A stretch of DNA of 64,000 nt from Muricoccus nepalensis (GTDB lineage: Bacteria; Pseudomonadota; Alphaproteobacteria; Acetobacterales; Acetobacteraceae), in assembly GCF_006438825.1 (NCBI RefSeq), contig NZ_RCZP01000003.1, positions 317,682 to 381,681 on the forward strand, written 5' to 3'. Within the stretch, counting starts at the first letter, position 1, and each line of letters opens with the position of its first letter. Below the pieces are notes generated by a model. That model worked only from the letters and a program-made list of their open reading frames with translations, did no database searches and was not told the DNA's origin. Shown in pieces: positions 56,217-64,000 of the stretch. The translations under genes were made by a program, and so were the position numbers.

Positions 56217-57000
56217 CGCGCCCCGTCGCGAAGTACCAGGCGATGGAGCGGCGCTCGACCCACAGGAAGCCGCGGTTCAGCGCGTAGCCGAGGAAGGCGA
56301 GGACGAGGACGGCGGCGTACATCTCCTCCGCCCGCCCCGCGAACTGCATCAGCACGAGGTAGTGGCCCACCCCCTGCTCGCCCGCGATCATCTCGGCAAC
56401 GACGGTGGTGACGAGGGCGAGCGCGAGGGCGACGCGCAGCCCGGCCATGACGTAGGGCAGGATGGCCGGCAGCGTGACCCGGAACAGGCGCCGCCAGGCG
56501 GGCACGCCGAAGGTGCGGGCCATGGCGAGCTGGTCCGCCTCCACCGCGCGCAGGCCCTGGGCGGTGTTGGTCAACAGCGGGAAGAAGGCCGTGACGGCGG
56601 CGACCGTGATCTTCATGCCGTTGTCGAGGCCGAGGAAGAGCACGAGCGGCGGGATGACGGCCGGGATCGGGATGGGGCGGATCAGCTCCACCGTCGGGCC
56701 GAGGACGCGCTGCGCGAGCGTGCTGGCGCCGAAGAGCAGCCCGGCCGCGATGCCCGCGAGCGTGCCCGCCGCCAGCCCCGCGAACATCCGGGCCAGCGTC
56801 GAGCCGACGAGCATCGGGATCTCGCCCGAGAGGGTGTCGCGCACCAGCGCCGCCACCACGCGCGACAGCGGCGGCCAGTTCGGGCTGTCGACCATGCCGG
56901 TCCGGGCCGAGACCTCCCAGAGGAGGAACAGGGCGAGGACCAGCCAGACGCCGGAGGTCGGGCGGAACCCCTTCGTGGCCGCGAGGGCGCCGCCGGCCAA
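56209..57000 (-). CDS. ABC transporter permease (SsuC/TauC type), second of pair
   Basis: A 263-residue permease with about six membrane segments and the EAA-like loop VEADQLAMARTFGVPAWRRLFRVTLPAILPYVMAG (read in pieces) that contacts the ATPase. It starts with TTG one base after the binding-protein stop. Together with the permease at 57994-58761 it can form a heterodimer; aliphatic sulfonate, taurine, nitrate and pyrimidine-precursor importers use this family. Confidence 0.9.
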   Translation of the reverse strand: MAGGALAATKGFRPTSGVWLVLALFLLWEVSARTGMVDSPNWPPLSRVVAALVRDTLSGEIPMLVGSTLARMFAGLAAGTLAGIAAGLLFGASTLAQRVLGPTVELIRPIPIPAVIPPLVLFLGLDNGMKITVAAVTAFFPLLTNTAQGLRAVEADQLAMARTFGVPAWRRLFRVTLPAILPYVMAGLRVALALALVTTVVAEMIAGEQGVGHYLVLMQFAGRAEEMYAAVLVLAFLGYALNRGFLWVERRSIAWYFATGRDG

Positions 57001-57001
57001 G

Positions 57002-57979
57002 TCAGGCCTTCGCCGTGCGGAAGATGAGGTCCGCCGGCGCGGGGTAGCGGCCGCCGAGGCCGAACTTCGTCATCGTCGCGATCAGCTCCGCGATCTCGGC
57101 GGTGGTGACCTCCTTGGGGTAGGCGGTGAAGGCGACCTTCTGCAGGCGCTCGAGCGGCACGCGGGTGAAGTTGGCGACGAGCTGCAGGAGCTCCGGCTTG
57201 CCGGCGGCGGCGTTCACCCAGTCCGTGCCCTTGTGCAGCGCGCGGACGAAGCGGTCGAAGACCTCGCCGTTCTTGTCCAGGTCCTCCTTCATGGCGACGT
57301 ACTGCGCGATGGAGGAGGAGGGCGCGGTCTCCTGGATGATCCAGCCGATGCGCTCGAGCTTGTCGCCCTGGGCCTCCATGGCGGAGGTGACGAAGGGCTC
57401 GCTGAAGAGCGCCGCGTCGATCTGGCCGCCGACCAGCGCGTCGGCCATCTGCGGGAAGGGCACCTCCACGGTGGTGACGCGCTTCCAATCGCCGCCGGTC
57501 TTGTCGATCCAGGCCATGCCGCGCAGCCAGACGATGTTGTTGCGCGTGTTGGACGCGACGCGCTTGCCCTCAAGCCCCTTGCCGCTGGTGATGCCCGAGC
57601 CCTTGCGGACGACGATCGCCATGGTGTCCGGCGGCTGGGCCAACGAGCGCGCGGCCCCCGAGATGAAGCGGAAGTCGAGGCCTTCCCGCACGCCGAGAAG
57701 GGCGGAGACCGTGTTGGAGAAGGTGACGCGGTACTGGCCCGCGACGAGGCCCGGCAGGCCCGTCGCGCCGCCGGCGGTGGAGGAGGTGTCGACCTCGATG
57801 CCCTCGGCCGCGAAGTAGTTCTGCGCGATGGCCGCGTGGAGCGGCGCGACGTCGAGCACGGGGATGACGCTGACGCGCAGCTTCGTCAGCGCCTGGGCGC
57901 GGAGCGCCGGGGCGGCGAGCGGCGCGGCGAGGGCGCCCAGGGACGCCGCGACCGCGGCGCGGCGGGTGAGGTCGGTCAT
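57002..57979 (-). CDS. ABC transporter substrate-binding protein, NMT1/SsuA-like
   Basis: A 325-residue periplasmic protein with a twin-arginine-like signal (LTRRAAVAASLGALAAPLAAPALRA in two parts). The mature part is a type II binding fold of the NMT1 family: LRVSVIPVLDVAPLHAAIAQNYFAAEGIEV, VASNTRNNIVWLRGMAWID, and QIDAALFSEPFVTSA. NMT1-like receptors bind sulfonates, pyrimidine precursors or aromatic compounds. Its gene lies between the two permease genes. Confidence 0.9.
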   Translation of the reverse strand: MTDLTRRAAVAASLGALAAPLAAPALRAQALTKLRVSVIPVLDVAPLHAAIAQNYFAAEGIEVDTSSTAGGATGLPGLVAGQYRVTFSNTVSALLGVREGLDFRFISGAARSLAQPPDTMAIVVRKGSGITSGKGLEGKRVASNTRNNIVWLRGMAWIDKTGGDWKRVTTVEVPFPQMADALVGGQIDAALFSEPFVTSAMEAQGDKLERIGWIIQETAPSSSIAQYVAMKEDLDKNGEVFDRFVRALHKGTDWVNAAAGKPELLQLVANFTRVPLERLQKVAFTAYPKEVTTAEIAELIATMTKFGLGGRYPAPADLIFRTAKA

Positions 57980-57993
57980 TCTCTCGGGTCTCC

Positions 57994-58761
57994 TCAGGGG
58001 GTTCTTGCCTGCCAGTGCAGCGCGCGGGCCTCGGCCCAGGCGAAAAGAGCGTTCAGGGCGAGGCCGACGAGCGCCAGGATCACGAGCCAGGCGTACATCT
58101 GGCGGATCAGGAAGCTGCGCTGCATGTCGAGGATGAGGAAGCCGAGCCCCCCCTGCCCCGTCAGCATCTCGGACAGCACGGCGATGATGAGCGCGAGGCC
58201 GAGGCTGGTGCGCATGCCCGCGAGGATGAAGGGCAGCGCCGCCGGCAGCACGACGTGCCACAGCGCGCGCGCCGTGCCCCAGCCGTGCGTGCGCGCGGCG
58301 TCCAGCAGCACGCGGTCCACGCCGCGCACGCCCTGCAGCGTGTTCACCAGCACGGGGAAGGTGACGGCGAGCGCGACGGAGGTGATCTTCATCGTGTCGC
58401 CGATGCCGAGGAAGAGCATCAGCGGCGGCACGAGGGCCGATTTCGGGAGCGGGCGGATCATCTCCACCAGCGGCTCGAGCAGGCGGTAGGCCGGCGCCCA
58501 CCAGGCCATGGCGGCGCCGAGCGCGATGCCGATGACGGAGCCGATGGCGAAGCCCGCGAAGACGAGGCGCAGCGTGGCCGAGAGCGGGCCGAGGACCTCG
58601 CCGGAGAGGACGAGGTCGCGGAGGACCTCCCATATGGCGGAGGGTGGCGGCATCAGCGCGCGGCGGATCAGCCCGGCGTTCACCGCGCCTTCCAGGGCGA
58701 GGAGCAGAAGGGCGAGGAAGGCGAGGCCGGGGAGGAGGCGGAGCAGGCGCTCAGGCCGCAT
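57994..58761 (-). CDS. ABC transporter permease (SsuC/TauC type), first of pair
   Basis: A 255-residue permease with about six hydrophobic segments and the coupling loop VRGVDRVLLDAARTHGWGTARALWHVVLPAALPFILAG (read in pieces). Its start overlaps the ATPase stop by 11 bases. Similar to, but clearly distinct from, the permease at 56209-57000, so the importer appears to use a heterodimer. Confidence 0.9.
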   Translation of the reverse strand: MRPERLLRLLPGLAFLALLLLALEGAVNAGLIRRALMPPPSAIWEVLRDLVLSGEVLGPLSATLRLVFAGFAIGSVIGIALGAAMAWWAPAYRLLEPLVEMIRPLPKSALVPPLMLFLGIGDTMKITSVALAVTFPVLVNTLQGVRGVDRVLLDAARTHGWGTARALWHVVLPAALPFILAGMRTSLGLALIIAVLSEMLTGQGGLGFLILDMQRSFLIRQMYAWLVILALVGLALNALFAWAEARALHWQARTP

Positions 58762-59548
58762 GGCCGTCCCCGGGGGCGTGGCGCGTCAGTAGGGCATCCA
58801 ACAATTCGTGCCGCAATTCGAGGAAGCGGGGCGTCTCGCGCACCTCCACGGCGTCGCGCGGGCGGGGCAGGCCCGTCTCGACGAGGCGGGCAATCGTGGA
58901 GGGGCGCTTCGTGAGCAGGGCGACGCGGTCGGAGAGCGCGACCGCCTCCTCCACGTCGTGCGTGACCAGCACCACCGTCAGGCCGCGCTTCTCCCAGAGC
59001 TCGAGCATGAGGCGGTGCAGGTCGAGGCGGGTGAGCGCGTCGACGGCGCTGAAGGGCTCGTCGAGCAGCATGATCTTCGGCTCGGCGGCGAGCGCGCGGG
59101 CGAGGGCCACGCGCTGCTGCATGCCGCCCGAGAGCTGCCAGGGGAAGTGGTCGCCGAAGCCGGTGAGGGCGACGGCCGCGAGCTGCACGTCGGCCAGCTC
59201 GCGCGCGCGGGCCTTGGAGATACCGGGGCGGTGCTCCACCGCGAAGGCCACGTTGTCGCGCACGGTCCGCCAGGGAAGGAGCGAGCGGCCGTATTGCTGG
59301 AAGACGTAGACGGCCTCGGGCGGCGGGCCGGTCACGGGGCGGCCGGCGACGCGCACCGTGCCGGCGGAGGGCGGCATCAGCCCGGCCGCGATCTGCAGCA
59401 GCGTGGACTTGCCGCAGCCGGAGGGGCCGAGGATGGAGAGGAACTCCCCCTCGCGCACGGCGAGGCTGATCCGGTCCATGGCCAGCATGGCGGGGCCGCC
59501 GCGCGCGGGGAAGGACTTCTCGACCGCCTCCAGCTCCAGGATCGCCAC
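58751..59548 (-). CDS. ABC transporter ATP-binding protein (SsuB/TauB type)
   Basis: A 265-residue ATPase with Walker A ILGPSGCGKSTLLQ, signature LSGGMQQRVALARAL, Walker B KIMLLDEPFSAVD and H-loop VLVTHDVEEAV, the SsuB/TauB/NrtD pattern. A GTG at 59548 is taken as start because the preceding gene ends 11 bases before and the family begins at this point. It energises the two permeases downstream. Confidence 0.92.
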   Translation of the reverse strand: MAILELEAVEKSFPARGGPAMLAMDRISLAVREGEFLSILGPSGCGKSTLLQIAAGLMPPSAGTVRVAGRPVTGPPPEAVYVFQQYGRSLLPWRTVRDNVAFAVEHRPGISKARARELADVQLAAVALTGFGDHFPWQLSGGMQQRVALARALAAEPKIMLLDEPFSAVDALTRLDLHRLMLELWEKRGLTVVLVTHDVEEAVALSDRVALLTKRPSTIARLVETGLPRPRDAVEVRETPRFLELRHELLDALLTRHAPGDGHAA

Positions 59549-59559
59549 CGCCCGCCCCC

Positions 59560-61008
59560 TCAGAAGAGTTCGAAGTACTCGCGCTGCTCCCATTCCGAGA
59601 CCTCGGCCTCGAAGCGGGCGATCTCGGCGCGCTTGAGGCGGAGGTACCAGTCGATCACGCCCTCGCCGAAAGCCTCGCGCGCCGTTTCGCTCCTGTCCAG
59701 GGCGTCCAGGGCCTCGCCGAGGCTGCGGGGCAGCGGCGGGGCCTCCGTTTCGTAGGGCGCGTCGGCGGGGGGGCCGGGGTCGCGGGCGCGCTCGATGCCG
59801 TCGAGGCCGAAATGGAGCTGGGAGGCGGCGTAGAGGTAGGGGTTGGCCGCGGGCTCGCCGACCCGGTTCTCGAGCCGCGTCGCGCGGTCCCCGGGGCGGC
59901 CGAGGGCGCGGACCATGACGCCGCGGTTGTCGATTCCCCAGACCGCGCGGTCCGGCGCCAGCGACAGGGGCCGGTAGCGGCGGTAGCCGTTGATGGTGGG
60001 GGTTGAGAAGGCGGCCGCGGCCTGCGCGTGGTGCAGCAGCCCGCCGAGGTAGTGCCGCGCGGTCCCGGACAGGGGCTCGCCCCCCTGCCCCGCGAAGGCG
60101 TTCCGACCGGTGGCGATCTCGGTGAGGGACTGGTGGAGGTGCCAGCCGGAGGACATGACGTTGGGGATGCGCGGGCGGCACATGAAGCTCGCGTGGTAGC
60201 CGTGGCGCCGCGCCACCTGCTTCACCGCCGAGCGGAAGAGGATGGCGGTGTCGGCCGAGGCCATGGCGTCCTGGGCGTCGAAGGTGAACTCCACCTGGCT
60301 CGGCCCGTACTCCACTTCCATCGAGCGCAGCGGCAGGTCGAGGGCCTCGACGGCGTGGCGCAGCACCTCCAGCACGGGGTCGAGCGCGTCGTAGCGGCTC
60401 TCGGTGAGGTAGTTGTAGCCCTGGGTGAGGAGGGCGACCGCGGGCGGCGTGCCGGGCTGGCCGGCGTCCTCCGGCGCGAGCTTCGGGTCGAGCAGGCGGA
60501 AGAGGTGGAACTCGAGCTCGATGCCGGTCGTCAGGCCGAAGCCGAGGCCGGCCGCGCGGTCCAGCGCCCGGCGAAGCTGGTGGCGGGACGAGAGGGGCAC
60601 GGGGCGGCCGTCGGCGAAGTAGGCGTCGCAGAGCATCCAGGCCGTGTGCGGCGCCCAGGGCAGGACGCGGAAGCTGGCGGGGTCGGGCAGGAGGAGGAAG
60701 TCGGCGGCGCCGCGCATCTCGGGCATCGCCGCCCCGTCGGCCGCGAAGACGGGCCAGGCCGTGCGGTGGCTGCTGTCCTTCAGCAGCATCGTCGTCGTCA
60801 TGGCGATGCCGTCGCGGAGCGCCCGCGCCGCGTCGGCGGCGACCACGGTCTTGCCGCGGAGGATGCCGTGCTGGTCGGCCCAGGAGAGGCGGAGCACCCC
60901 CACCCCCTCGGCCTCAAGCCGGCGGAGGAGGTCCTGCGCCTGGCGGCGGGCGTCGTCGCTGAGCAGGCCGTGGCGCTCGGCGAAGCACATGGAGGGGCTC
61001 GCGTTCAC
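59560..61008 (-). CDS. Glutamine synthetase-like ligase (GlnA type III / gamma-glutamyl-amine synthetase family)
   Basis: The 482-residue protein has both glutamine synthetase domains. Active-site elements are TGIELEFHLF (metal), MEVEYGPSQVEFTFD (ammonia site and metal), SGWHLHQSL (metal histidine) and RLENRVGEPAANPYLYAA (nucleotide and glutamate site). It is not housekeeping GlnA: it lacks the adenylylation tyrosine region and has IPNVMSSGWHLHQ instead of PLFGxNGSGMH. Relatives ligate glutamate to amines such as putrescine, isopropylamine or aniline. It starts with GTG inside the stop of the Rieske oxygenase gene (GTGA). Confidence 0.88.
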   Translation of the reverse strand: MNASPSMCFAERHGLLSDDARRQAQDLLRRLEAEGVGVLRLSWADQHGILRGKTVVAADAARALRDGIAMTTTMLLKDSSHRTAWPVFAADGAAMPEMRGAADFLLLPDPASFRVLPWAPHTAWMLCDAYFADGRPVPLSSRHQLRRALDRAAGLGFGLTTGIELEFHLFRLLDPKLAPEDAGQPGTPPAVALLTQGYNYLTESRYDALDPVLEVLRHAVEALDLPLRSMEVEYGPSQVEFTFDAQDAMASADTAILFRSAVKQVARRHGYHASFMCRPRIPNVMSSGWHLHQSLTEIATGRNAFAGQGGEPLSGTARHYLGGLLHHAQAAAAFSTPTINGYRRYRPLSLAPDRAVWGIDNRGVMVRALGRPGDRATRLENRVGEPAANPYLYAASQLHFGLDGIERARDPGPPADAPYETEAPPLPRSLGEALDALDRSETAREAFGEGVIDWYLRLKRAEIARFEAEVSEWEQREYFELF

Positions 61009-62369
61009 TCGGCGGCTTGCGGGTCGGCGGCGCGGGCCGCGGCGGCGTCGAGCGGAAGGTCCAGCGGCGGGGCCCCCCAGGGGGCGGCGGCGCGGCGGCG
61101 AGCGACGGCGGCGCGCCAATGGGCCTCCCAGCTCTCGCTCGGGGCCATGCCGTCGATGGTGGCGGGTCCCGTCAGCCCGGCCGCGCCGGCGTCGGCCAGC
61201 AGGGGCGCGCGGCCCTCCTCCACCGCGGCCATGGCGCGCAGCAGCAGGCGGCGGTTGGCGGCGATGGCCCTGTCGGTGGAGGCGAGGTGCTCCCGCGTGC
61301 GGTCCTGGATGGCGCCCTGGCTCTCCACCGCCCACTGGTCGTGCGTGTTGATGTCCTCGCCCATGCCCGTGTAGGTCCGGCTCGCCTGCTCCGCCGGGTC
61401 GAAGCCGTACTCGTTGGCGCGGTTGCGGCGCGCGACGTAGTCCGGCAGCGCGTAGGTCTCGAGGCGCTGGGCGCGCATCCGGGCGCGGTCCACGGGGGCC
61501 GCGAAGCTCGTGAAGATGGCCACCCAGTAGCAGCGCGTGTCGTCCACGGGGACGTGCCACTGGGTGATGGTCATCTCCGCGCTCATCGGGATGACGAAGG
61601 CCTGGGGGAAAAGGAGGTTGGTCACGCGCACATGGGTGGTCGCGTCGCTGATGCGGCGCAGCGCCGTGACGCGCAGGCCGTAGTCGGTGCCCTCCACCTC
61701 GATCCGCGGGCGCGGGAACTCGCGCAGGACGTAGGTCATGGGCAGGTCCGAGCCGTCGGAGGCGCCGCGGAACTGCTTGCCGTAGGCGGCGTCGGCCTCC
61801 CCGTCCTCGAAGAAGCGGTGCAGGAAGGAGGCGTGGGCGGGGTCGATGCCGACCTCCAGCGCCTGCAGCCAGTTGCACTCGATGAGGCCCTTGAAGGCGA
61901 AGGTGTGGCTGTCGGGCGCGACGAAGCAGTCGAAGGCGGGCAGTGGGGGCGCCTCGCCCTCGCCGAGATAGGCGAAGACGATGCCGGCCCGCGCCTGCAC
62001 GGGGTAGGCGCGCGCGCGGACCCGGTGGCAAAGGGTGCTGCCCTCGGGCTCGGCGGGGGTCTCGAGGCAGCGCCCGTCGGTCGCGAAGAGCCAGCCGTGG
62101 AAGGGGCAGCGGAGCCCGCCGTCCTCCAGGCGGCCGTAGGCGAGGTCCACGCCCCGGTGCGGGCAGCCGCGGTCGATCAGGCCCAGGTTTCCCGCCTCGT
62201 CCCGGAAGAGCACGAAGTCCTCGCCCAGCGCGCGGACGGGGCGGACCGGGCGGGGGCCGTCCAGCTCGTCGAGGAGGGCGACGGGCTGCCAGTAGCGCCG
62301 CAGCAGGGCGCCGCCGGGCGTGCCGGGCCCGACCTGGGTAAGGCGTTCGTTCATCGCCGCGCTCATCAT
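61005..62369 (-). CDS. Rieske non-heme iron oxygenase, large (alpha) subunit
   Basis: The 454-residue protein hydroxylates or demethylates an aromatic or amine-bearing ring. The Rieske cluster ligands are C69-P-H71 and C88-PF-H91; the mononuclear iron site is D176-x2-H179-x4-H184 in GIDPAHASFLHR. The order and length fit phthalate 4,5-dioxygenase or vanillate demethylase-like enzymes, which need an external reductase. No reductase or ferredoxin gene is in the window. It is the first gene of a seven-gene operon facing an IclR regulator. ATG at 62369 was chosen; 62366 is equal. Confidence 0.93.
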   Translation of the reverse strand: MMSAAMNERLTQVGPGTPGGALLRRYWQPVALLDELDGPRPVRPVRALGEDFVLFRDEAGNLGLIDRGCPHRGVDLAYGRLEDGGLRCPFHGWLFATDGRCLETPAEPEGSTLCHRVRARAYPVQARAGIVFAYLGEGEAPPLPAFDCFVAPDSHTFAFKGLIECNWLQALEVGIDPAHASFLHRFFEDGEADAAYGKQFRGASDGSDLPMTYVLREFPRPRIEVEGTDYGLRVTALRRISDATTHVRVTNLLFPQAFVIPMSAEMTITQWHVPVDDTRCYWVAIFTSFAAPVDRARMRAQRLETYALPDYVARRNRANEYGFDPAEQASRTYTGMGEDINTHDQWAVESQGAIQDRTREHLASTDRAIAANRRLLLRAMAAVEEGRAPLLADAGAAGLTGPATIDGMAPSESWEAHWRAAVARRRAAAPWGAPPLDLPLDAAAARAADPQAAE

Positions 62370-62388
62370 GGTGATCGTCTCCCGGGAT

Positions 62389-62403
62389 GTTCGGTGACCG
62401 AAC
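62389..62403. promoter_or_regulatory. Perfect 15-bp palindrome, candidate IclR operator
   Basis: GTTCGGTGACCGAAC, perfectly symmetric about a central G, 20 bases upstream of the Rieske start and between divergent genes. TGTTCG occurs again at 62407-62412. IclR proteins bind such sites. Confidence 0.55.
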
Positions 62404-62419
62404 GCCTGTTCGCTCCAAC

Positions 62420-62450
62420 GCCCGATGCTAGGATGGCCGACGCATCGGGC
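62420..62450. promoter_or_regulatory. Second inverted repeat, upstream of the IclR gene
   Basis: GCCCGATGC (62420-62428) and GCATCGGGC (62442-62450) are perfect complements around 13 bases. It lies 27 bases before the regulator start and could serve autoregulation. Confidence 0.5.
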
Positions 62451-62476
62451 GCAACGATCGACGGGGGAGGACGAGG

Positions 62477-63277
62477 ATGCCGCGACTGGGCGCCGAGGCC
62501 GCTCAGCGCCGCGGGGCGGCGGCGCGGGGGCCGGAGCACTCGGAGGCGCTGGCGCGCGGCCTCGCGGTGCTGACCGCGCTCGGCGCGGGGCGGCGGCCGC
62601 TGAGCCTGGCGGAGGCGGCGCGGGCCGCCGGCCTGCCGCGGGCGACGGCCCGGCGGGCGCTCGCAACCCTCGCCAACCTCGGGCTGGTCGAGGCGGAGGG
62701 GCGGCTGTTCCGGCTCACCCCGCGCGTGCTGCGGCTGGCCACGGGGTATCTCGGGTCGAACGGGGTCTCGGTCCTCCTGCAGCCCCGCTGCGAGGCGATC
62801 GCGGCGCAAGGCGGCACCACCTGCTCGGTCGCGGTGCTGGACGGGGCGGAGATCGTCTTCGTCGCCCATGCCCAGCCCGTGCGGCTCGCGCCCTCCGGCG
62901 CGATGGTGGGGACGCGCCTACCGGCCCATTGCACCGCGCTCGGCCGCGTCCTGCTAGCCGCCCTGTCCGACCCGGCGCTGGAGGCGTTGCTGGCCGGGCT
63001 CCGCCCCGAGGCGCTGACACCGCGGACGGAAACGGATCCCGCGCGCGTCCGGACGGCGGTGCTCGCCGCCCGCGCGGCCGGGCACGCGCTGGTGGAGGAG
63101 GAGGCGGAGCTGGGCTTCCGGTCGCTGGCCGTGCCGCTCCGCCGCTACGACGGGCGGGTGGTCGCGGCGCTGAACCTCGGGGCGCCGGTGGCGCTCCACC
63201 CGGCGGGGGACATGGTGGCGCAGCGCCTGCCCGGCCTTCTCGCCGAGGCGGCGGAGCTCGCCGCGCAGCTTGTCTGA
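62477..63277 (+). CDS. IclR-family transcriptional regulator (PcaR/PcaU-like)
   Basis: The 266-residue regulator has an N-terminal winged helix (LSLAEAARAAGLPRATARRALATL) and the IclR effector domain with SGAMVGTRLPAHCTALGRVLLA and EEEAELGFRSLAVPLRRYDG. The PcaR/PobR/PcaU branch often responds to aromatic acids. It is divergent from the Rieske operon, with 107 bases and two inverted repeats between, so it very probably controls that operon. Confidence 0.92.
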   Translation: MPRLGAEAAQRRGAAARGPEHSEALARGLAVLTALGAGRRPLSLAEAARAAGLPRATARRALATLANLGLVEAEGRLFRLTPRVLRLATGYLGSNGVSVLLQPRCEAIAAQGGTTCSVAVLDGAEIVFVAHAQPVRLAPSGAMVGTRLPAHCTALGRVLLAALSDPALEALLAGLRPEALTPRTETDPARVRTAVLAARAAGHALVEEEAELGFRSLAVPLRRYDGRVVAALNLGAPVALHPAGDMVAQRLPGLLAEAAELAAQLV

Positions 63278-63390
63278 GGGGGGCGGCGAGCCCTGGCATC
63301 CCTCTTGCCACCCTTCAACTCGTGCAGGGGGGCGAACTCGCCGCGGGGTCGGCCGTTCACCTCTGCCAGCATCCTGGCGGTGGAGGATCC

Positions 63391-64000
63391 GTGCAGCAGC
63401 ACGCGCCGACGAGGAACGGGCCGCCCGGTGCGAGGGCGGGGTCGCGGGGGGCGGGCGGTGCGGGCGCGGAGGCCGCGGCGCTGCGCGTCGCGCTGGCCGA
63501 TTCGCTCGCGGAGTCCGCCCGCCTCGCCGGACGGCTGCGGGTGGCCGAGCGGCAGCTCGCGGCCGGCCGCGCCCTCGCCTCCGCCCGCCGCGCGGCGGCC
63601 GAGGACGATGACCAGGCGCTGGGCGCGGCGCTCGAGGACCTCTCGGCCTTCTCGGCGGAGCTGGAGGACGCCAACGCGGCCCTCGCGCGCGAGGTCGCGG
63701 AGCGGCGGGCGGAGCTCGTCGCGATCGACGCCGCCCTGCGCGAGAGCGAGGAGCGCGTGCGCCTCGCGCACCGCTACGCGGGCGCCGGGGCCTGGGACTG
63801 GCACGTCCCGGACGGCACCATGACCTGGTCGGAGGAGTACCGGGAGCTGCTCGGCCTGCCCGCCGACGCGGCGGCCTCCTACGCGGCCTGGCTGGACGGC
63901 ATCCACCCCGACGACCGCGCCGCGACGGAGCGGGCGCTGCGCGCCTGCCTTGAGGAAGCGGACACCGAGTGCGAGGTGGAGTACCGCGTGCGCCACGCCG
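63391..64000 (+). CDS. PAS-domain signalling protein (probable sensor histidine kinase), N-terminal part
   Basis: The frame runs off the right edge. The first ~75 residues are low-complexity and alanine-rich, followed by a coiled coil (AFSAELEDANAALAREVAER then LVAIDAALRESEERVRLAHR) that leads into a PAS_3 domain (AGAGAWDWHVPDGTMTWSEE, LLGLP, GIHPDDRAATERAL). This arrangement is common in histidine kinases of the HWE/HisKA_2 type, but no kinase domain is visible here. The start is GTG at 63391 with GGAGG seven bases before it. Confidence 0.72.
   Translation, partial: MQQHAPTRNGPPGARAGSRGAGGAGAEAAALRVALADSLAESARLAGRLRVAERQLAAGRALASARRAAAEDDDQALGAALEDLSAFSAELEDANAALAREVAERRAELVAIDAALRESEERVRLAHRYAGAGAWDWHVPDGTMTWSEEYRELLGLPADAAASYAAWLDGIHPDDRAATERALRACLEEADTECEVEYRVRHA

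Noticed and set aside
59560-62418. Single 952-codon frame joining the glutamine-synthetase-like gene to upstream residues
   Set aside because: The upstream part is an out-of-frame reading of the Rieske gene; a GTG overlapping the Rieske stop is the natural start.

Overview
The window is very GC-rich (roughly 70 percent or more by eye), almost wall-to-wall coding DNA, with frequent GTG and TTG starts and many start/stop overlaps. The gene content points to an alphaproteobacterium, most likely Acetobacteraceae of the Roseomonas type: a plsX-fabH-ihfA-merR cluster, a YceD/rpmF pair beside a ubiquinol-cytochrome c chaperone, a trimeric GatCAB amidotransferase, a Mg-type HemB, and many periplasmic binding proteins of the Bug, TRAP and NMT1 types. 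The taxon is an inference from gene order and protein character; no search was run.

Region 1 (1-2.4 kb) is mobile DNA. An IS3-family element (orfA cut by the window edge, orfB) is split inside its DDE catalytic domain by an IS110-family element with subterminal inverted repeats (IS1111 type). The inserted transposase has itself lost its C-terminal domain by an internal deletion. The element ends close to the 3' end of a tRNA-Ser gene.

Region 2 (2.4-24 kb) is mostly housekeeping. It holds a glutathione transferase, a TM2 protein, a thioredoxin-reductase-like flavoprotein, gatCAB, ruvX, a GNAT acetyltransferase, and pyrB with a dihydroorotase-like partner. A Bug binding protein and an allophanate-hydrolase-tail-like protein sit between the two pyrimidine genes. 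Then come plsY, dprA, topA, rnr, an S41 protease, rpmG, an alcohol dehydrogenase and an orphan TRAP receptor.

Region 3 (24-36.8 kb) holds a microprotein-xpaC-telA operon, a complete branched-chain amino acid type ABC operon (livG-F-J-H-M), a lytic transglycosylase, tRNA-Pro, and the plsX-fabH-ihfA-merR cluster preceded by rpmF, yceD and the cytochrome bc1 chaperone gene.

Region 4 (36.9-47.2 kb) has bamE and a long minus-strand run: rpiB-glyA-nrdR-ribD-ribE-ribBX-ribH-nusB-thiL-MFS. RibB is fused to a GTP cyclohydrolase II-like domain that lacks the zinc cysteines. hemB follows, divergent from rpiB.

Region 5 (47.2-64 kb) is accessory metabolism. It contains a PEP-CTERM GDSL esterase and a malonyl-CoA decarboxylase / class III CoA-transferase / two-hydrolase operon divergent from an aldehyde dehydrogenase. 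Next is a seven-gene operon encoding a Rieske oxygenase, a glutamine-synthetase-like ligase, a two-permease ABC importer and an MFS carrier, divergent from an IclR regulator with a perfect palindrome between them. The window ends inside a PAS-domain signalling protein. The Rieske/ligase/importer operon is the best candidate for an undescribed catabolic system; it resembles amine-degrading pathways that gamma-glutamylate the amine before or during oxygenation.
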